NCBI GenBank assembly: GCA_965224095.1
Contig: OZ245039.1
Coordinates: 3,472,001 to 3,536,000, forward strand
Direction: 5' to 3'
Source: JBPEWY01 sp965224095
GTDB taxonomy: Bacteria; Bacteroidota; Bacteroidia; Flavobacteriales; Flavobacteriaceae
Length of the DNA: 64,000 nucleotides
A program made the translations under genes and the position numbers. Below are positions 43,806 to 52,902 of the stretch, piece by piece. The notes beneath the pieces were generated by a model that saw nothing but the letters and a program-made list of their open reading frames with translations, was not told where the DNA came from and made no database searches. The first letter of the stretch is position 1. Every line of letters begins with the position of its first letter.

Positions 43806-44447
43806 ATGTTCACAAAAAAAGAAGCGAAAGTGCTATTAATCGTTTTAACGATAATAGCACTTTTTTTATGGTTTATTTTCTTTTTGGCTGGAAAACAGCA
43901 TATTGCTTTTGGTGATCTCACCAGAGATGTTTTTCACCTGGGCGATATACCGATATATTCGGGCATTTTATCTAATATGGGAGTGTTCATGTGGCTTGTC
44001 AGCTTTTCTATTTGCCTTTTCACTTATATTTCACTGCGTTTTAAACGAAGTAAAAAAAAGTTCATCGAATTTGTACTGTTTTTTGGCATACTATCATTAT
44101 TACTGCTGCTGGATGATTTTTTTATGCTGCATGAGCGTGTGTATTATCATTATCTGGGGATTCCCGAAAAGGTAATTTTTGGCGGCTATGGTTTATTGCT
44201 GATTTATGGACTTATAAGGTTCAGAAAAACGATTTTAAATACGGATTATATTTTTTTGTTATCATCTCTTTTTTTTATCGCTTTCTCTGTCGCCGTCGAT
44301 GTCTTTCAAAACAGACTGGAGGAATGGTGTGGCCAATGGAGAATTGTGTTGGAAGATGGTATGAAATTCGCCGGGATTGCGGTTTGGTCTTTTTATTTCA
44401 TTAAAACCTGTTACGAGGAATTTAAATTGATTTATAGTCCTGAGTAA
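43806..44447 (+). CDS. Membrane protein of unknown function, first of a tandem related pair
   Basis: A 213-residue protein with about six hydrophobic segments. A conserved-looking acidic/His motif, LLLDDFFMLHERVYYHYLG, lies near residues 97-115. A second motif, RIVLEDGMKFAGIAVWSFY, lies near 179-197. The next gene has matching IDESLQIHEKLG and TTEETLEILGIIIMNYA motifs at the same relative places, so the two are distant homologues. I do not recognise the family. The start is 20 bases after the sucC stop. A terminator-like hairpin lies in codons 8-21, which encode the first membrane segment. Confidence 0.75.
   Translation: MFTKKEAKVLLIVLTIIALFLWFIFFLAGKQHIAFGDLTRDVFHLGDIPIYSGILSNMGVFMWLVSFSICLFTYISLRFKRSKKKFIEFVLFFGILSLLLLLDDFFMLHERVYYHYLGIPEKVIFGGYGLLLIYGLIRFRKTILNTDYIFLLSSLFFIAFSVAVDVFQNRLEEWCGQWRIVLEDGMKFAGIAVWSFYFIKTCYEEFKLIYSPE
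43827..43867 (+). terminator. Terminator-like hairpin inside the start of a CDS (probable sucC terminator)
   Basis: A stem of about 16 pairs (43827-43843 against 43848-43863, with one bulged A) has loop TTTA and is followed by TTTT. It is the only terminator-like structure after sucC, yet it overlaps codons 8-21 of the next membrane-protein gene. Confidence 0.7.
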
Positions 44448-44476
44448 CTAATTAACTAACACTAAGCATTTTAGAG

Positions 44477-45247
44477 ATGAAAATTCAGATTAGCCCTGGT
44501 AAGGTTGCTAAGCAACTACTGTACTTTCTTTTTTTCTTATTTATCCTGAATACCCTGGGAATATTATTAAAGCAATATGCTCAGCTGGAAATTTTTAAAG
44601 ATATGGTTCAGTTGTTTAACTTTAATGAGGAAAAAAGTATTCCGACGTTCTTTTCTATAATAAATCTAACCACTACATCCATATTATTGTTCCTTATATT
44701 TAATATAAAGCAGCGAGTTAACAGCAAAACGTCCTTTTATTGGTTGGGGCTTTCTGCTATTTTTCTTTTTATCGCCATTGATGAATCCTTACAAATTCAC
44801 GAGAAATTAGGGATCTTGCTGGGTGCTAATTTTAAAGAAAGATCGGGGTATCTGTTCTATGTGTGGGTAGTTCCTTATGCTATTTTAGTGGTTACTTTTC
44901 TTTGTTTCTATCTGCAGTTTATTCTAAACCTTCCTTCAAGGACAAGGAACCTTTTTATTTTTGCCGGAGCGGTGTTTTGTGCCGGGGCTTTGGGTTGCGA
45001 GATTTTGGGAGGAAAAATCGCAAGTGAAGAGGGGGTTGAAAACCTGGCATATGCCTTTTTCTATACCACCGAGGAAACGCTGGAAATTTTGGGGATAATT
45101 ATTATGAATTATGCCATAATGGATTATATAGCTACAAGCACGAAGGAGTTTAAAGTTAAGCTTAAAGTACATTCCGATCTAAAAACAAAAAGCCCCTCAT
45201 GGACCCTGGACAAGGGATTGGAAAAAAGTCGCCGAGCTCGTGTATAA
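44477..45247 (+). CDS. Membrane protein of unknown function, second of a tandem related pair
   Basis: A 256-residue protein with about six hydrophobic segments and a basic C-terminal tail (KSRRARV). The IAIDESLQIHEKLGILLG motif near 104-121 and TTEETLEILGIIIMNYAIMD near 197-216 match, in order and spacing, the acidic/His motifs of the preceding gene. The gap between the genes is 29 bases, so they are probably co-transcribed. Membrane-embedded Asp, Glu and His suggest a metal site or catalysis in the membrane, but this is inference. No known family is recognised. Confidence 0.75.
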   Translation: MKIQISPGKVAKQLLYFLFFLFILNTLGILLKQYAQLEIFKDMVQLFNFNEEKSIPTFFSIINLTTTSILLFLIFNIKQRVNSKTSFYWLGLSAIFLFIAIDESLQIHEKLGILLGANFKERSGYLFYVWVVPYAILVVTFLCFYLQFILNLPSRTRNLFIFAGAVFCAGALGCEILGGKIASEEGVENLAYAFFYTTEETLEILGIIIMNYAIMDYIATSTKEFKVKLKVHSDLKTKSPSWTLDKGLEKSRRARV

Positions 45248-45345
45248 ACCAAAATGGCAGCTGTATATGAGGATGTTTTAAGGTTTGCAATTATTAGCCT
45301 GTAGTTTACAGAGGTCTGTTAAAATGAAATAACAGGAAAAGCGTA

Positions 45346-46149
45346 CTATTCAAACTCAAACCATTGTACGGCACGGCCAAATTCACGCATCCAGAACTTT
45401 TCATTGTGATTTTCTCCTTCCGCTATAGTGCTTTTGAAATTTTTTGCTGACATTCCTTTGTCGTCCAATATGCTAGTCATCATTAAATGATCTGAAACCA
45501 TCTGATCTCCTTCTTCAGAACCTGTTGCCATATAAATGCTACAATGGTGAAACGTTTTTTCGGGAACAGACTCCGCCAGTTGAAAAATATCTTTTGAATA
45601 CCAGAAACTGGGAGAGAAAACACCGGCCTTACCAAACACATCGGGATGCTTAAGGATGGCATAAAAGGAAAGAAGCCCTCCTAATGAACTACCCCAAATT
45701 CCCGTGCTTTTTCGATTTTTACGGGTTCTGTAGGTTATATCTATATACGGCTTCAGGGTTTTAATGATAAAGTTTAAGTAAGCGTCACCCTGTCCGCCCT
45801 TATATTTTGGATGATTATAAGGAGTGAGTTCATCAATCCTCTTGTGTCCCCCATGCTCAATACCTACTATAATTACGTTTAATTGTAAACTATCCAGAGT
45901 TTCGTCTATTTTCCATTCGCCAACATAAGAGGTACTGGCATCGAATAAATTCTGGGCATCATGCATATAAATTACCGGATATTTTATGCTTGAGTTTTCG
46001 TAATTTTTCGGGAGATATACCCAAATGGTTTTCAAAGTATCCAGTTGCGGGGCTTGCAGGGTGAATTTAACTACCTGTTTCGAAGCGGTACTTTGACTAT
46101 TTACGGGAAGGCAAATAAACAGGGGCATCAAAAATAAAAATATGCGCAT
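45346..46149 (-). CDS. Esterase-D-type alpha/beta hydrolase (secreted)
   Basis: A 267-residue protein with a signal peptide (about 1-18). It belongs to the PF00756 esterase family: VYLPKNYENSSIKYPVIYMH near 44-63, DAQNLFDASTSYVGEWKIDE after it, the nucleophile elbow WGSSLGGLLSFY near 150-160, PSFWYS, and a catalytic His probably in AEGENHNEKFW. The substrate is unknown; relatives act on siderophore, acyl or cinnamoyl esters. It is divergent from the TerB-like gene. Confidence 0.87.
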   Translation of the reverse strand: MRIFLFLMPLFICLPVNSQSTASKQVVKFTLQAPQLDTLKTIWVYLPKNYENSSIKYPVIYMHDAQNLFDASTSYVGEWKIDETLDSLQLNVIIVGIEHGGHKRIDELTPYNHPKYKGGQGDAYLNFIIKTLKPYIDITYRTRKNRKSTGIWGSSLGGLLSFYAILKHPDVFGKAGVFSPSFWYSKDIFQLAESVPEKTFHHCSIYMATGSEEGDQMVSDHLMMTSILDDKGMSAKNFKSTIAEGENHNEKFWMREFGRAVQWFEFE

Positions 46150-46214
46150 ATACGTTGTATTATTTGAATAGCTCCTATAAAAATAGTAGTTTTAATTTAA
46201 AGGGCACACCATCT

Positions 46215-46616
46215 ATGAATACACAGCGTGAAAAACTAAGCTTACTTTCCGAAATGATAGCTTTCGCCAGAGCTGATCATGAAATCAAGGATTCGGAATA
46301 CAATTTTTTACTCGCAGTAGCCAAACAGTTAGGGGTTAATAAACAGGTGTTTGATTCGTTATTCACAGTTAAAGTTGATAAGGTCCCTTTAAAGCAGGAA
46401 GCTCAAAGAATACTTCAATTTCACAGATTGGTACTACTTATGAATGTCGATCAGGAAAACCATCATAAGGAAATGGACCGGATCCGTGACTTCGGGCTTA
46501 AAATGGGGCTAAGCCCCATGGCTATTCATACGGTTTTGGAAGTCATGCATGAGTATCCTGACAAGATTATTCCCCCCGAAGTACTCATCAATATTTTTAA
46601 AGCTCACTACAATTAG
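46215..46616 (+). CDS. TerB-like (tellurite-resistance TerB fold) protein
   Basis: A 133-residue all-helical acidic protein. It opens REKLSLLSEMIAFARADHE, with EIKDSEYNFLLAVAKQLGV next, the typical TerB-like pattern, in which acidic residues bind metal in known relatives. I chose the ATG at 46215; an in-frame upstream start at 46155 would add a non-conserved leader of 20 residues. It precedes the hsp20 gene and its palindromic control region. The fold call is good; a real role in tellurite resistance is not implied. Confidence 0.75.
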   Translation: MNTQREKLSLLSEMIAFARADHEIKDSEYNFLLAVAKQLGVNKQVFDSLFTVKVDKVPLKQEAQRILQFHRLVLLMNVDQENHHKEMDRIRDFGLKMGLSPMAIHTVLEVMHEYPDKIIPPEVLINIFKAHYN

Positions 46617-46620
46617 AAAA

Positions 46621-46691
46621 TGACAAAAAGTCATTGATTTCCCATCAAATAATGTCATATTGACATAAAATAAACAATGGAATACGTTTTG
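46621..46691 (+). promoter_or_regulatory. hsp20 promoter with overlapping palindromes
   Basis: Two palindromes are visible: TGAC-A5-GTCA (46621-46633) and ATGTCA-TAT-TGACAT (46652-46666). The second contains a TTG (46660-46662) that lies 20 bases before TACGTTTTG (46683-46691), a near -7 box with one extra base. The hsp20 ATG is 42 bases further on. A repressor or activator bound at the palindrome would cover the -33 element. It does not match the CIRCE/HrcA consensus. Confidence 0.5.
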
Positions 46692-46733
46692 TCTGTACTG
46701 AATTGATCAAGAAAAATAAATCGAATTTAAAGT

Positions 46734-47186
46734 ATGGATATTATGAAACTAGCAAAGTCAAACAAGAATATTTGGTTCCCGTCAATTTTTGATGAATTGT
46801 TTACCCCCGGATTATTTGAAACTCCTTCGCATTATGCAGGAGTAGGTTTTAATGTGCCGGCAGTAAATATTAAGGAAAATGAAACTTCTTTTGAAATTAC
46901 TCTGGCTGCTCCGGGAAAAAAGAAAGAAGATTTTAACATTGAATTGGAGGAGAATATTTTAACAATTTCTTCGGAGAAAACTGAGAAAAAAAGCGAAGAA
47001 AACAAAGACGAAAAATATACGAGAAAAGAGTTTAGCTATGCCTCGTTCAAAAGGTCATTTACCTTGCCTGAAACTATAGACGAGGAAAACATTGCCGCTT
47101 CATACGATCACGGAGTATTGGCTATTCGTATTCCGAAAAAAGAAGAAGTATTGGAAGATACCAAACGCTTTATTGAAATTTCATAA
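46734..47186 (+). CDS. Small heat shock protein, Hsp20/alpha-crystallin family
   Basis: A 150-residue chaperone that holds unfolded proteins. The N-terminal arm (about 1-40; FPSIFDELFTPGLFE) precedes the alpha-crystallin domain (about 42-138). Visible motifs are VPAVNIKENETSFEITLAAPG, KKEDFNIELEENILTISSEK, YTRKEFSYASFKRSFTLPE and the DHGVLAIRIPKKE ending. The residual IxI-like tail is weak. The second Met (46743) is an alternative start. A strong terminator shared with uvrB follows. Heat regulation is suggested by the palindromes upstream. Confidence 0.95.
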   Translation: MDIMKLAKSNKNIWFPSIFDELFTPGLFETPSHYAGVGFNVPAVNIKENETSFEITLAAPGKKKEDFNIELEENILTISSEKTEKKSEENKDEKYTRKEFSYASFKRSFTLPETIDEENIAASYDHGVLAIRIPKKEEVLEDTKRFIEIS

Positions 47187-47200
47187 TAAGTTAGTTAATA

Positions 47201-47232
47201 AAAAAAGCTCCGGAGAGATTCGGAGCTTTTTT
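47201..47232. terminator. Bidirectional terminator between hsp20 and uvrB
   Basis: A 12-base perfect stem (47201-47212 with 47221-47232), AAAAAAGCTCCG against CGGAGCTTTTTT, has an 8-base loop. It overlaps the first two bases of the uvrB stop on the minus strand. Confidence 0.92.
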
Positions 47233-49219
47233 AAATTTTTTCCTGAAGAAGTTTTATTTCGTCTCTGAGTTTAGCAGCTTCTATAAAGTTCAGCTCTTTT
47301 GCTGCTACCTCCATAGCTTTCCTTTTTTCCCGGATCTTCTTTTCAATTTGCGGTTTTGACAAGTATTCCGCTTCGGGTTCTGCTGCTTTTAATGCCTCTT
47401 TTTCATAGTAGTGCGTCGATACTGAATTTTTGGCAAGTGCGTTGTCCAAACTTTTATTAAGCGCTTTTGGAGTAATATCATTTGCTATATTATAAGCCAT
47501 TTGTTTTTCTCTTCGGTAGGAAGTCTCATCCATGGTGAGTTGCATACTTTTTGTGATTTTATCAGCATACATAATAGCTTTTCCGTGAAGATTTCTCGCT
47601 GCGCGGCCTACAGTTTGCGTAAGCGACCGTGCACTTCTCAAAAAACCTTCCTTGTCGGCATCCAGAATGGCAACAAGAGAAACTTCGGGTAAATCCAACC
47701 CCTCCCGTAAAAGGTTTACGCCAATAAGGACATCGAAAAGGCCTTTTCTGAGATCCTGCATAATTTCAACACGTTCCAATGTATCCACATCGCTGTGAAT
47801 GTATCTGCAGCGTACGGCAATTCGCGTAAGGTATTTGGTTAATTCTTCGGCCATGCGTTTGGTTAAAGTAGTAACCAATACTCTTTCGTCTTTTTCAACG
47901 CGTAACTGTATTTCTTCTACGAGATCGTCAATCTGATTAAGACTGGGGCGTACTTCAATTTCCGGATCCAGTAAACCTGTTGGCCGTATCACTTGTTCCA
48001 CGTAAACCCCATCCGATTTTTGCAATTCATAATCCGCCGGTGTGGCACTCACATAAATCACCTGATTTTGTAACTGTTCAAATTCTTCAAATTTTAGCGG
48101 ACGGTTATCCATAGCTGCCGGAAGTCTGAAACCATACTCCACCAAATTTTCTTTACGGCTACGATCTCCCCCGTACATAGCATGTACTTGCGGAATTGTT
48201 ACATGGCTCTCATCCACAACCATTATGTAATCATCCGGGAAATAGTCTAATAAGCAAAAAGGCCTGGTTCCGGGTTCTCTGCCATCCAGGTATCTCGAAT
48301 AGTTTTCAATACCGGAACAATACCCCAGTTCCCGAATCATTTCCAGATCAAAATTAGTACGTTCCTCCAGGCGTTTTGCTTCCAGATGTTTGCCTATTTC
48401 CTTAAAATAGGCTACCTGGGCCACCAAATCATCCTGAATATAACGAATAGCATTCTGGAGGATATCCGGAGAGGTAACAAACATATTAGCCGGATAAATA
48501 TTCAACCGATCGTAGGTTTCCAATACACGGTTATCCGCAGGGTTAAAAGATTCTATTTCTTCAATTTCATCTCCGAAAAAATGAATTCTATAGGCGTGAT
48601 CCGCATAACTCGGATATATGTCTACCACATCTCCTTTCACCCGGAAATTTCCATTTAAAAAATCTGCCGTGGTTCTTGAATATAAGCTTTGTACCAGTTT
48701 ATGAAGAAATTTGGTTCTGGAAATTACCTCGTCTTTCACAACGGAGATTACATTTTTTTGGAATTCCACCGGATTTCCAATACCATAGAGGCAGGAAACC
48801 GAAGCCACGACCAATACATCTCTTCTTCCTGATAGTAGCGAAGAAGTAGCGCTTAATCTCAATTTTTCAATCTCTTCGTTTATAGAAAGATCTTTTTCAA
48901 TATAGGTTCCCGTAACAGGGATATAAGCTTCCGGTTGATAATAATCATAATAGGAAACAAAATACTCAACGGCATTATTAGGAAAAAACTGTTTAAACTC
49001 TGAAAATAACTGAGCGGCCAGGGTCTTATTATGAGCGAGAACCAACGTAGGCCGCTGTACTTTTTCAATCACATTGGCAATAGAAAAGGTTTTTCCCGAT
49101 CCGGTAACACCCAAAAGGGTTTGATAGGGGTCGCCGGAAATAATTCCTTTAGAGAGTTCTTCTATTGCCTGGGGTTGATCTCCGGTAGGGGAGAAATCAG
49201 AAACAACTTTAAATTTCAT
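47231..49219 (-). CDS. uvrB: Excinuclease ABC subunit UvrB
   Basis: A 662-residue DNA-repair helicase-like protein that verifies damage for UvrC. It has Walker A GVTGSGKT (37-44), the aromatic beta-hairpin VSYYDYYQPEAYIP near 90-103, DESH near 335-338, and helicase motif VI QTVGRAARN. The C-terminal UVR domain is KRKAMEVAAKELNFIEAAKL followed by RDEI. The length is normal. It is transcribed leftward toward the hsp20 terminator. A T9SS protein gene ends 21 bases upstream of its start. Confidence 0.97.
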   Translation of the reverse strand: MKFKVVSDFSPTGDQPQAIEELSKGIISGDPYQTLLGVTGSGKTFSIANVIEKVQRPTLVLAHNKTLAAQLFSEFKQFFPNNAVEYFVSYYDYYQPEAYIPVTGTYIEKDLSINEEIEKLRLSATSSLLSGRRDVLVVASVSCLYGIGNPVEFQKNVISVVKDEVISRTKFLHKLVQSLYSRTTADFLNGNFRVKGDVVDIYPSYADHAYRIHFFGDEIEEIESFNPADNRVLETYDRLNIYPANMFVTSPDILQNAIRYIQDDLVAQVAYFKEIGKHLEAKRLEERTNFDLEMIRELGYCSGIENYSRYLDGREPGTRPFCLLDYFPDDYIMVVDESHVTIPQVHAMYGGDRSRKENLVEYGFRLPAAMDNRPLKFEEFEQLQNQVIYVSATPADYELQKSDGVYVEQVIRPTGLLDPEIEVRPSLNQIDDLVEEIQLRVEKDERVLVTTLTKRMAEELTKYLTRIAVRCRYIHSDVDTLERVEIMQDLRKGLFDVLIGVNLLREGLDLPEVSLVAILDADKEGFLRSARSLTQTVGRAARNLHGKAIMYADKITKSMQLTMDETSYRREKQMAYNIANDITPKALNKSLDNALAKNSVSTHYYEKEALKAAEPEAEYLSKPQIEKKIREKRKAMEVAAKELNFIEAAKLRDEIKLLQEKI

Positions 49220-49239
49220 CCTGTAAAATTACAAAAAGC

Positions 49240-51990
49240 CTATCGCTTTAGTGTGAAATGTCCTTTTAATTCTCTTCCGTCTTTAAGGAGCACTCTAAAC
49301 CAGTAGTCGGAAGATGGAAGCGGGACTCCACGTGAAGTACCGTCCCAACCTCTGGAAGTGGGATCCACCTGAGCAACGGCAGCACCATATCGATCAAAAA
49401 TATAGATACTGCTTACCGGTTGAAATCCGTTACCAATTCCTAAAATTTGCCAGTATTCGTTAGTCAGATCACCATTGGGTGTAAAGAACCTGGGATATCC
49501 GATCACGGAAATTTCCCTGGATGAAACCCCGCATCCATTTTTATCCCTGACATAGACGATCGAAATTCCGGCGGGAACATTTTCAAAAGTATTGGAATCC
49601 TGATAGGGGCCTAATTCATCATTTAAGGCGTATTCGTACGCACCGTCTCCCGATACCAAAACGGTAATTGTATTGTTCTCTCTCAGGTCTTTAACCTCCA
49701 CCTCCCGAATATCAGCTTTATTCGAAGGAAGTACCTTGAAATCTGAGGAATTCCAGCATAAATCCGGTCCAAGACTTCCGTGTAAATACCCCAGTTCCAA
49801 CCTGTAATTACCTGGAAGATTTATAAATACATCTCTGTTCGATGATAATAATGTTTCAGACCCATCGGTTTCCCGTTTGTACCATCGGTAAGCGTCAAAA
49901 CCGTAGTCCGCCGCTAAATTTACAGGATTCCCATCAGTGCAAATCGTATGCTCATCGGGAAAGTTTACCACAGGTGTGGCCTCTACATAGAGGTTTACCT
50001 GATCAACTCCAACGCAAACATTATCTATTTCTTTCCTCACATAAATTTCTGTGGCTTTTGTGGTTAGTAAAGAAGTTTTAATTTCATTCTGTTCGAGGAT
50101 TACATCTGCCTTTGATGAATAAAATGCTATATCCAGACCCGGATAATCGGTTGTTTTTATCTCATCCAGGTCAAATATTCCCACGGGAACGGCCTGCAAC
50201 GGATCTATATTGCAGGTATACCGGGGATTGCCATTCGTAATACCGGAAAGTGCCGGTTGCACTTCCAGTTCAAGCGTTCCGAAGTTTTCACACCCTCTTT
50301 TATCGGTTACCTTTGAATAAATAATTTGGTTGAAAGGGGTGGTATTTCGATATCCTATGGGGTTTGTTATTTCATTATTGTCGTTTCTGTCTTTTACCGA
50401 TTCGTAAAATTTTACGGTTACATTATTATTATCATTGGTAATGGCTGGAATAGCCTGTTCGAGATTAAATGCTGTCAGGCCATCGGTTGAGGCGGTAACA
50501 CTCTGATCGTCCAGATCACACTGTACCAGTTGCGTGTCTGATATCTCGGGCAGTGGAAAAACAGTTACCGTAGCCTCCCCGTATATGGGGCACTCAGACG
50601 GATCGGCCAGAATGATTTCCACACTGTATTTCCCGGCATCTAAAAGATCAGCCGTTATAATTTCAAAAGTCTCATTTGTATTAGGAAGAACGATTTGATC
50701 TTTTTTCCAGGTATAGGTTGCACCGGGATATGATCCGGCTTCCAGTTTAATAGTTTCCCCATTGCAAATTTCGAGTCCTGAACTCGTACTGCCATCGGCA
50801 TTTTTTACAATTTGGGTTTTATTAAAAAAAGACTGAATAAAAGGAGGTAACCCCTGCATACTCAATTTACCTTTTAAATTCACGGCGTTGTGCTGATAGT
50901 TAGCGGCATCTCCTTTCTTGTCAGGCTCTTGTATTACACCGAGATAGGTGGTTCCTTCCGTATAACTATTCGCTATGGTCCGGTATATTTTACCATTGCT
51001 ACCTAATTGTAATGCTCCTCTGTAATTGGCAGTTGTTCTAATAACCACCTCCGAATCTCCCACGGAAGCATTTTGCAAATCGTATTGTATCAGGGAAGAA
51101 GAATGTCGTGCCGGACCAAACTGATCATTGGAGGAAACTACGTATAAAAACTGATTATTCGGAGAGAATTCTACACCATAAGGCGCCTTATTGGAGGTCT
51201 TGATATTGATGGGAAGTTGATTTGAAACCACACCGGTAGTCGCATCAAAATTGTACAGGTATAAACCGTCATCCATATTAGCACTTGCCAGCCATTCTCC
51301 GTCAGCTGAAAATTTCAGGTAACCGCGAGGGTCTTCTATATTCAATGATGAAAAAGTGCTTTTAACGGAAGTAGTTACAACGCCAGACTTGTTAATCTCA
51401 AATGCGTGATAGGTATTAAACATGCCGGGAGCCCCGGTTTCGGAAGCAAAGGTAACCAGCCAGATGCTTTTTTCGAAACAGTCTTTAATAACTGCTGTTA
51501 TTTTTTCCGAACAATTTGCCAGCAGCCCCTGGTTTTTCAATATTACACGACCATTACCGCCATTTTCGGAAATATCTACAACCGAATAATTTAGCCCGAA
51601 ATCCGGATCGTTTTCATTCACGGAAGTATCAACTGTAAAAATAAAAAAGATATTAGGATCTTCCGGTTTGGGGACAATTAATGCCGATTGTGTACTGGAC
51701 GGATCTCCATATAATCCGGTCCCACCGAGCATAACCTGATGGTTTTTGTCATAAACCGTTATTCCGTCGGTATAAAACAGTAAATTACCGGAGGCATCAG
51801 AAATAGTGGTACACCCTTCATTCGTATTTAATCTTCCGTCGGTCAGGGCCACAACGGTTCCATCATTCCTGAAATGAACACCTGCACCTTTACCAAAATA
51901 CCAGTTATCGGCTTCACCTTGCCCCCAAAGAGAAACCGAACAGCAAAAAATTGCCCAAAAGGAAATAGAATAAAGAAATCGCATCTTCAA
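49240..51990 (-). CDS. T9SS type B sorting domain protein with propeller-like N-terminus
   Basis: A 916-residue secreted protein with a signal peptide (about 1-23, ending SLWGQ). The N-terminal 24-400 region has repeated propeller-like strands (ADNWYFGKGAGVHF, GNLLFYTDGITVYDKNH, YLKFSADGEWLASANM, YGVEFSPNNQFLYVVSS). An Ig-like module (about 405-480) and further beta modules follow. The gliding-motility-associated type B C-terminal domain is at about 830-916 (RFFTPNGDLTNEYWQI, IYIFDRYGAAV, PLPSSDYWFRV). It is exported by type IX secretion and probably surface-attached. It is a close architectural paralogue of the protein at 52903. Confidence 0.9.
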   Translation of the reverse strand: MKMRFLYSISFWAIFCCSVSLWGQGEADNWYFGKGAGVHFRNDGTVVALTDGRLNTNEGCTTISDASGNLLFYTDGITVYDKNHQVMLGGTGLYGDPSSTQSALIVPKPEDPNIFFIFTVDTSVNENDPDFGLNYSVVDISENGGNGRVILKNQGLLANCSEKITAVIKDCFEKSIWLVTFASETGAPGMFNTYHAFEINKSGVVTTSVKSTFSSLNIEDPRGYLKFSADGEWLASANMDDGLYLYNFDATTGVVSNQLPINIKTSNKAPYGVEFSPNNQFLYVVSSNDQFGPARHSSSLIQYDLQNASVGDSEVVIRTTANYRGALQLGSNGKIYRTIANSYTEGTTYLGVIQEPDKKGDAANYQHNAVNLKGKLSMQGLPPFIQSFFNKTQIVKNADGSTSSGLEICNGETIKLEAGSYPGATYTWKKDQIVLPNTNETFEIITADLLDAGKYSVEIILADPSECPIYGEATVTVFPLPEISDTQLVQCDLDDQSVTASTDGLTAFNLEQAIPAITNDNNNVTVKFYESVKDRNDNNEITNPIGYRNTTPFNQIIYSKVTDKRGCENFGTLELEVQPALSGITNGNPRYTCNIDPLQAVPVGIFDLDEIKTTDYPGLDIAFYSSKADVILEQNEIKTSLLTTKATEIYVRKEIDNVCVGVDQVNLYVEATPVVNFPDEHTICTDGNPVNLAADYGFDAYRWYKRETDGSETLLSSNRDVFINLPGNYRLELGYLHGSLGPDLCWNSSDFKVLPSNKADIREVEVKDLRENNTITVLVSGDGAYEYALNDELGPYQDSNTFENVPAGISIVYVRDKNGCGVSSREISVIGYPRFFTPNGDLTNEYWQILGIGNGFQPVSSIYIFDRYGAAVAQVDPTSRGWDGTSRGVPLPSSDYWFRVLLKDGRELKGHFTLKR

Positions 51991-52088
51991 AAGTTCTCCA
52001 AAACTTTAAAGATATTACAAAAATCCTTTCTTTATTCTATTATGGGTTGCTAAGATTGAAAAAGTCGTTTACCTGAGTTTTTTTTGGA

Positions 52089-52874
52089 CTACCATACCGT
52101 TTGAACCCATGTTACCGCATCTTTAAAATAATCCACGTACGAACAAGGTTCGGTATGTGTCAGGCCGGAAGCCACAACTAACTGTACGTCGGTTCCAACA
52201 TCTGCCGTAGCCTGCACCCAGGCCTCGGTATCGGCTAATGGAAATAGCTCATCGTTTTCACCGTGAATAACATAAAGCGGAGTGTCAATTTTCCTGGCAT
52301 TTCCGCTAGTGTCCAGAGTATTGTATGAACTTGCCATTGGGATCGCTGCCGAGAAGAGGCTGGATTGTGTTTCAGCGAAAAACCAGCTTCCGTTACCACC
52401 ATTACTATATCCGGTAACCACAACCTTGGCTGGATCCACATTCCAGTATTTTAAGGCCCAATTGGTTAATGCCAATACCAATTGCTGATTGGCAGGGTGG
52501 TGCCATAAGCGGGTTCCTCCATTAGGAACAATAACGTAAGTATTTAAACTGCTTAATCCCGGTTCTATATAGCAGGAAGTAAATTTATGGGCATCCGGAT
52601 TACCACCCGAAGCACCGTGTAGGTCTACAAACAAGGGTTTGGGAGTGGTATCGGAATTATCCGGAGCAATTACCCTAAAAAACCATCTGTTTTCATTTAA
52701 GGCCTCCAGTTCAAAATCGTTAATTCCCGGTTTTATATCCAGTTCGGAAAAAGCCCTTTCAACGTCTTCCAGTGTTTTTTCTTTGGGAGGGGTAGGTGTA
52801 TCAGAATCGGAACCGCAACTAACGAAACCAATCGTGATAATTAGGCTAAGAAATAAAAAGAATACTTTTTTCAT
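52089..52874 (-). CDS. Alpha/beta hydrolase esterase lipoprotein
   Basis: A 261-residue lipoprotein (signal ending GFVSC, then GSDSD) with a polyhydroxybutyrate-depolymerase/feruloyl-esterase-like alpha/beta hydrolase domain. The nucleophile is Ser in VTGYSNGGNGSW, the acid Asp in HGENDELFPLADT and the His in ASGLTHTEPCSY. The oxyanion segment is FVDLHGASGG. It is wedged between two paralogous T9SS type B proteins on the same strand, with gaps of 98 and 28 bases, so it may be co-expressed with them. Substrate unknown. Confidence 0.85.
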   Translation of the reverse strand: MKKVFFLFLSLIITIGFVSCGSDSDTPTPPKEKTLEDVERAFSELDIKPGINDFELEALNENRWFFRVIAPDNSDTTPKPLFVDLHGASGGNPDAHKFTSCYIEPGLSSLNTYVIVPNGGTRLWHHPANQQLVLALTNWALKYWNVDPAKVVVTGYSNGGNGSWFFAETQSSLFSAAIPMASSYNTLDTSGNARKIDTPLYVIHGENDELFPLADTEAWVQATADVGTDVQLVVASGLTHTEPCSYVDYFKDAVTWVQTVW

Positions 52875-52902
52875 GGTACTGAGTTTATTAAAATTTTATG
52901 AT

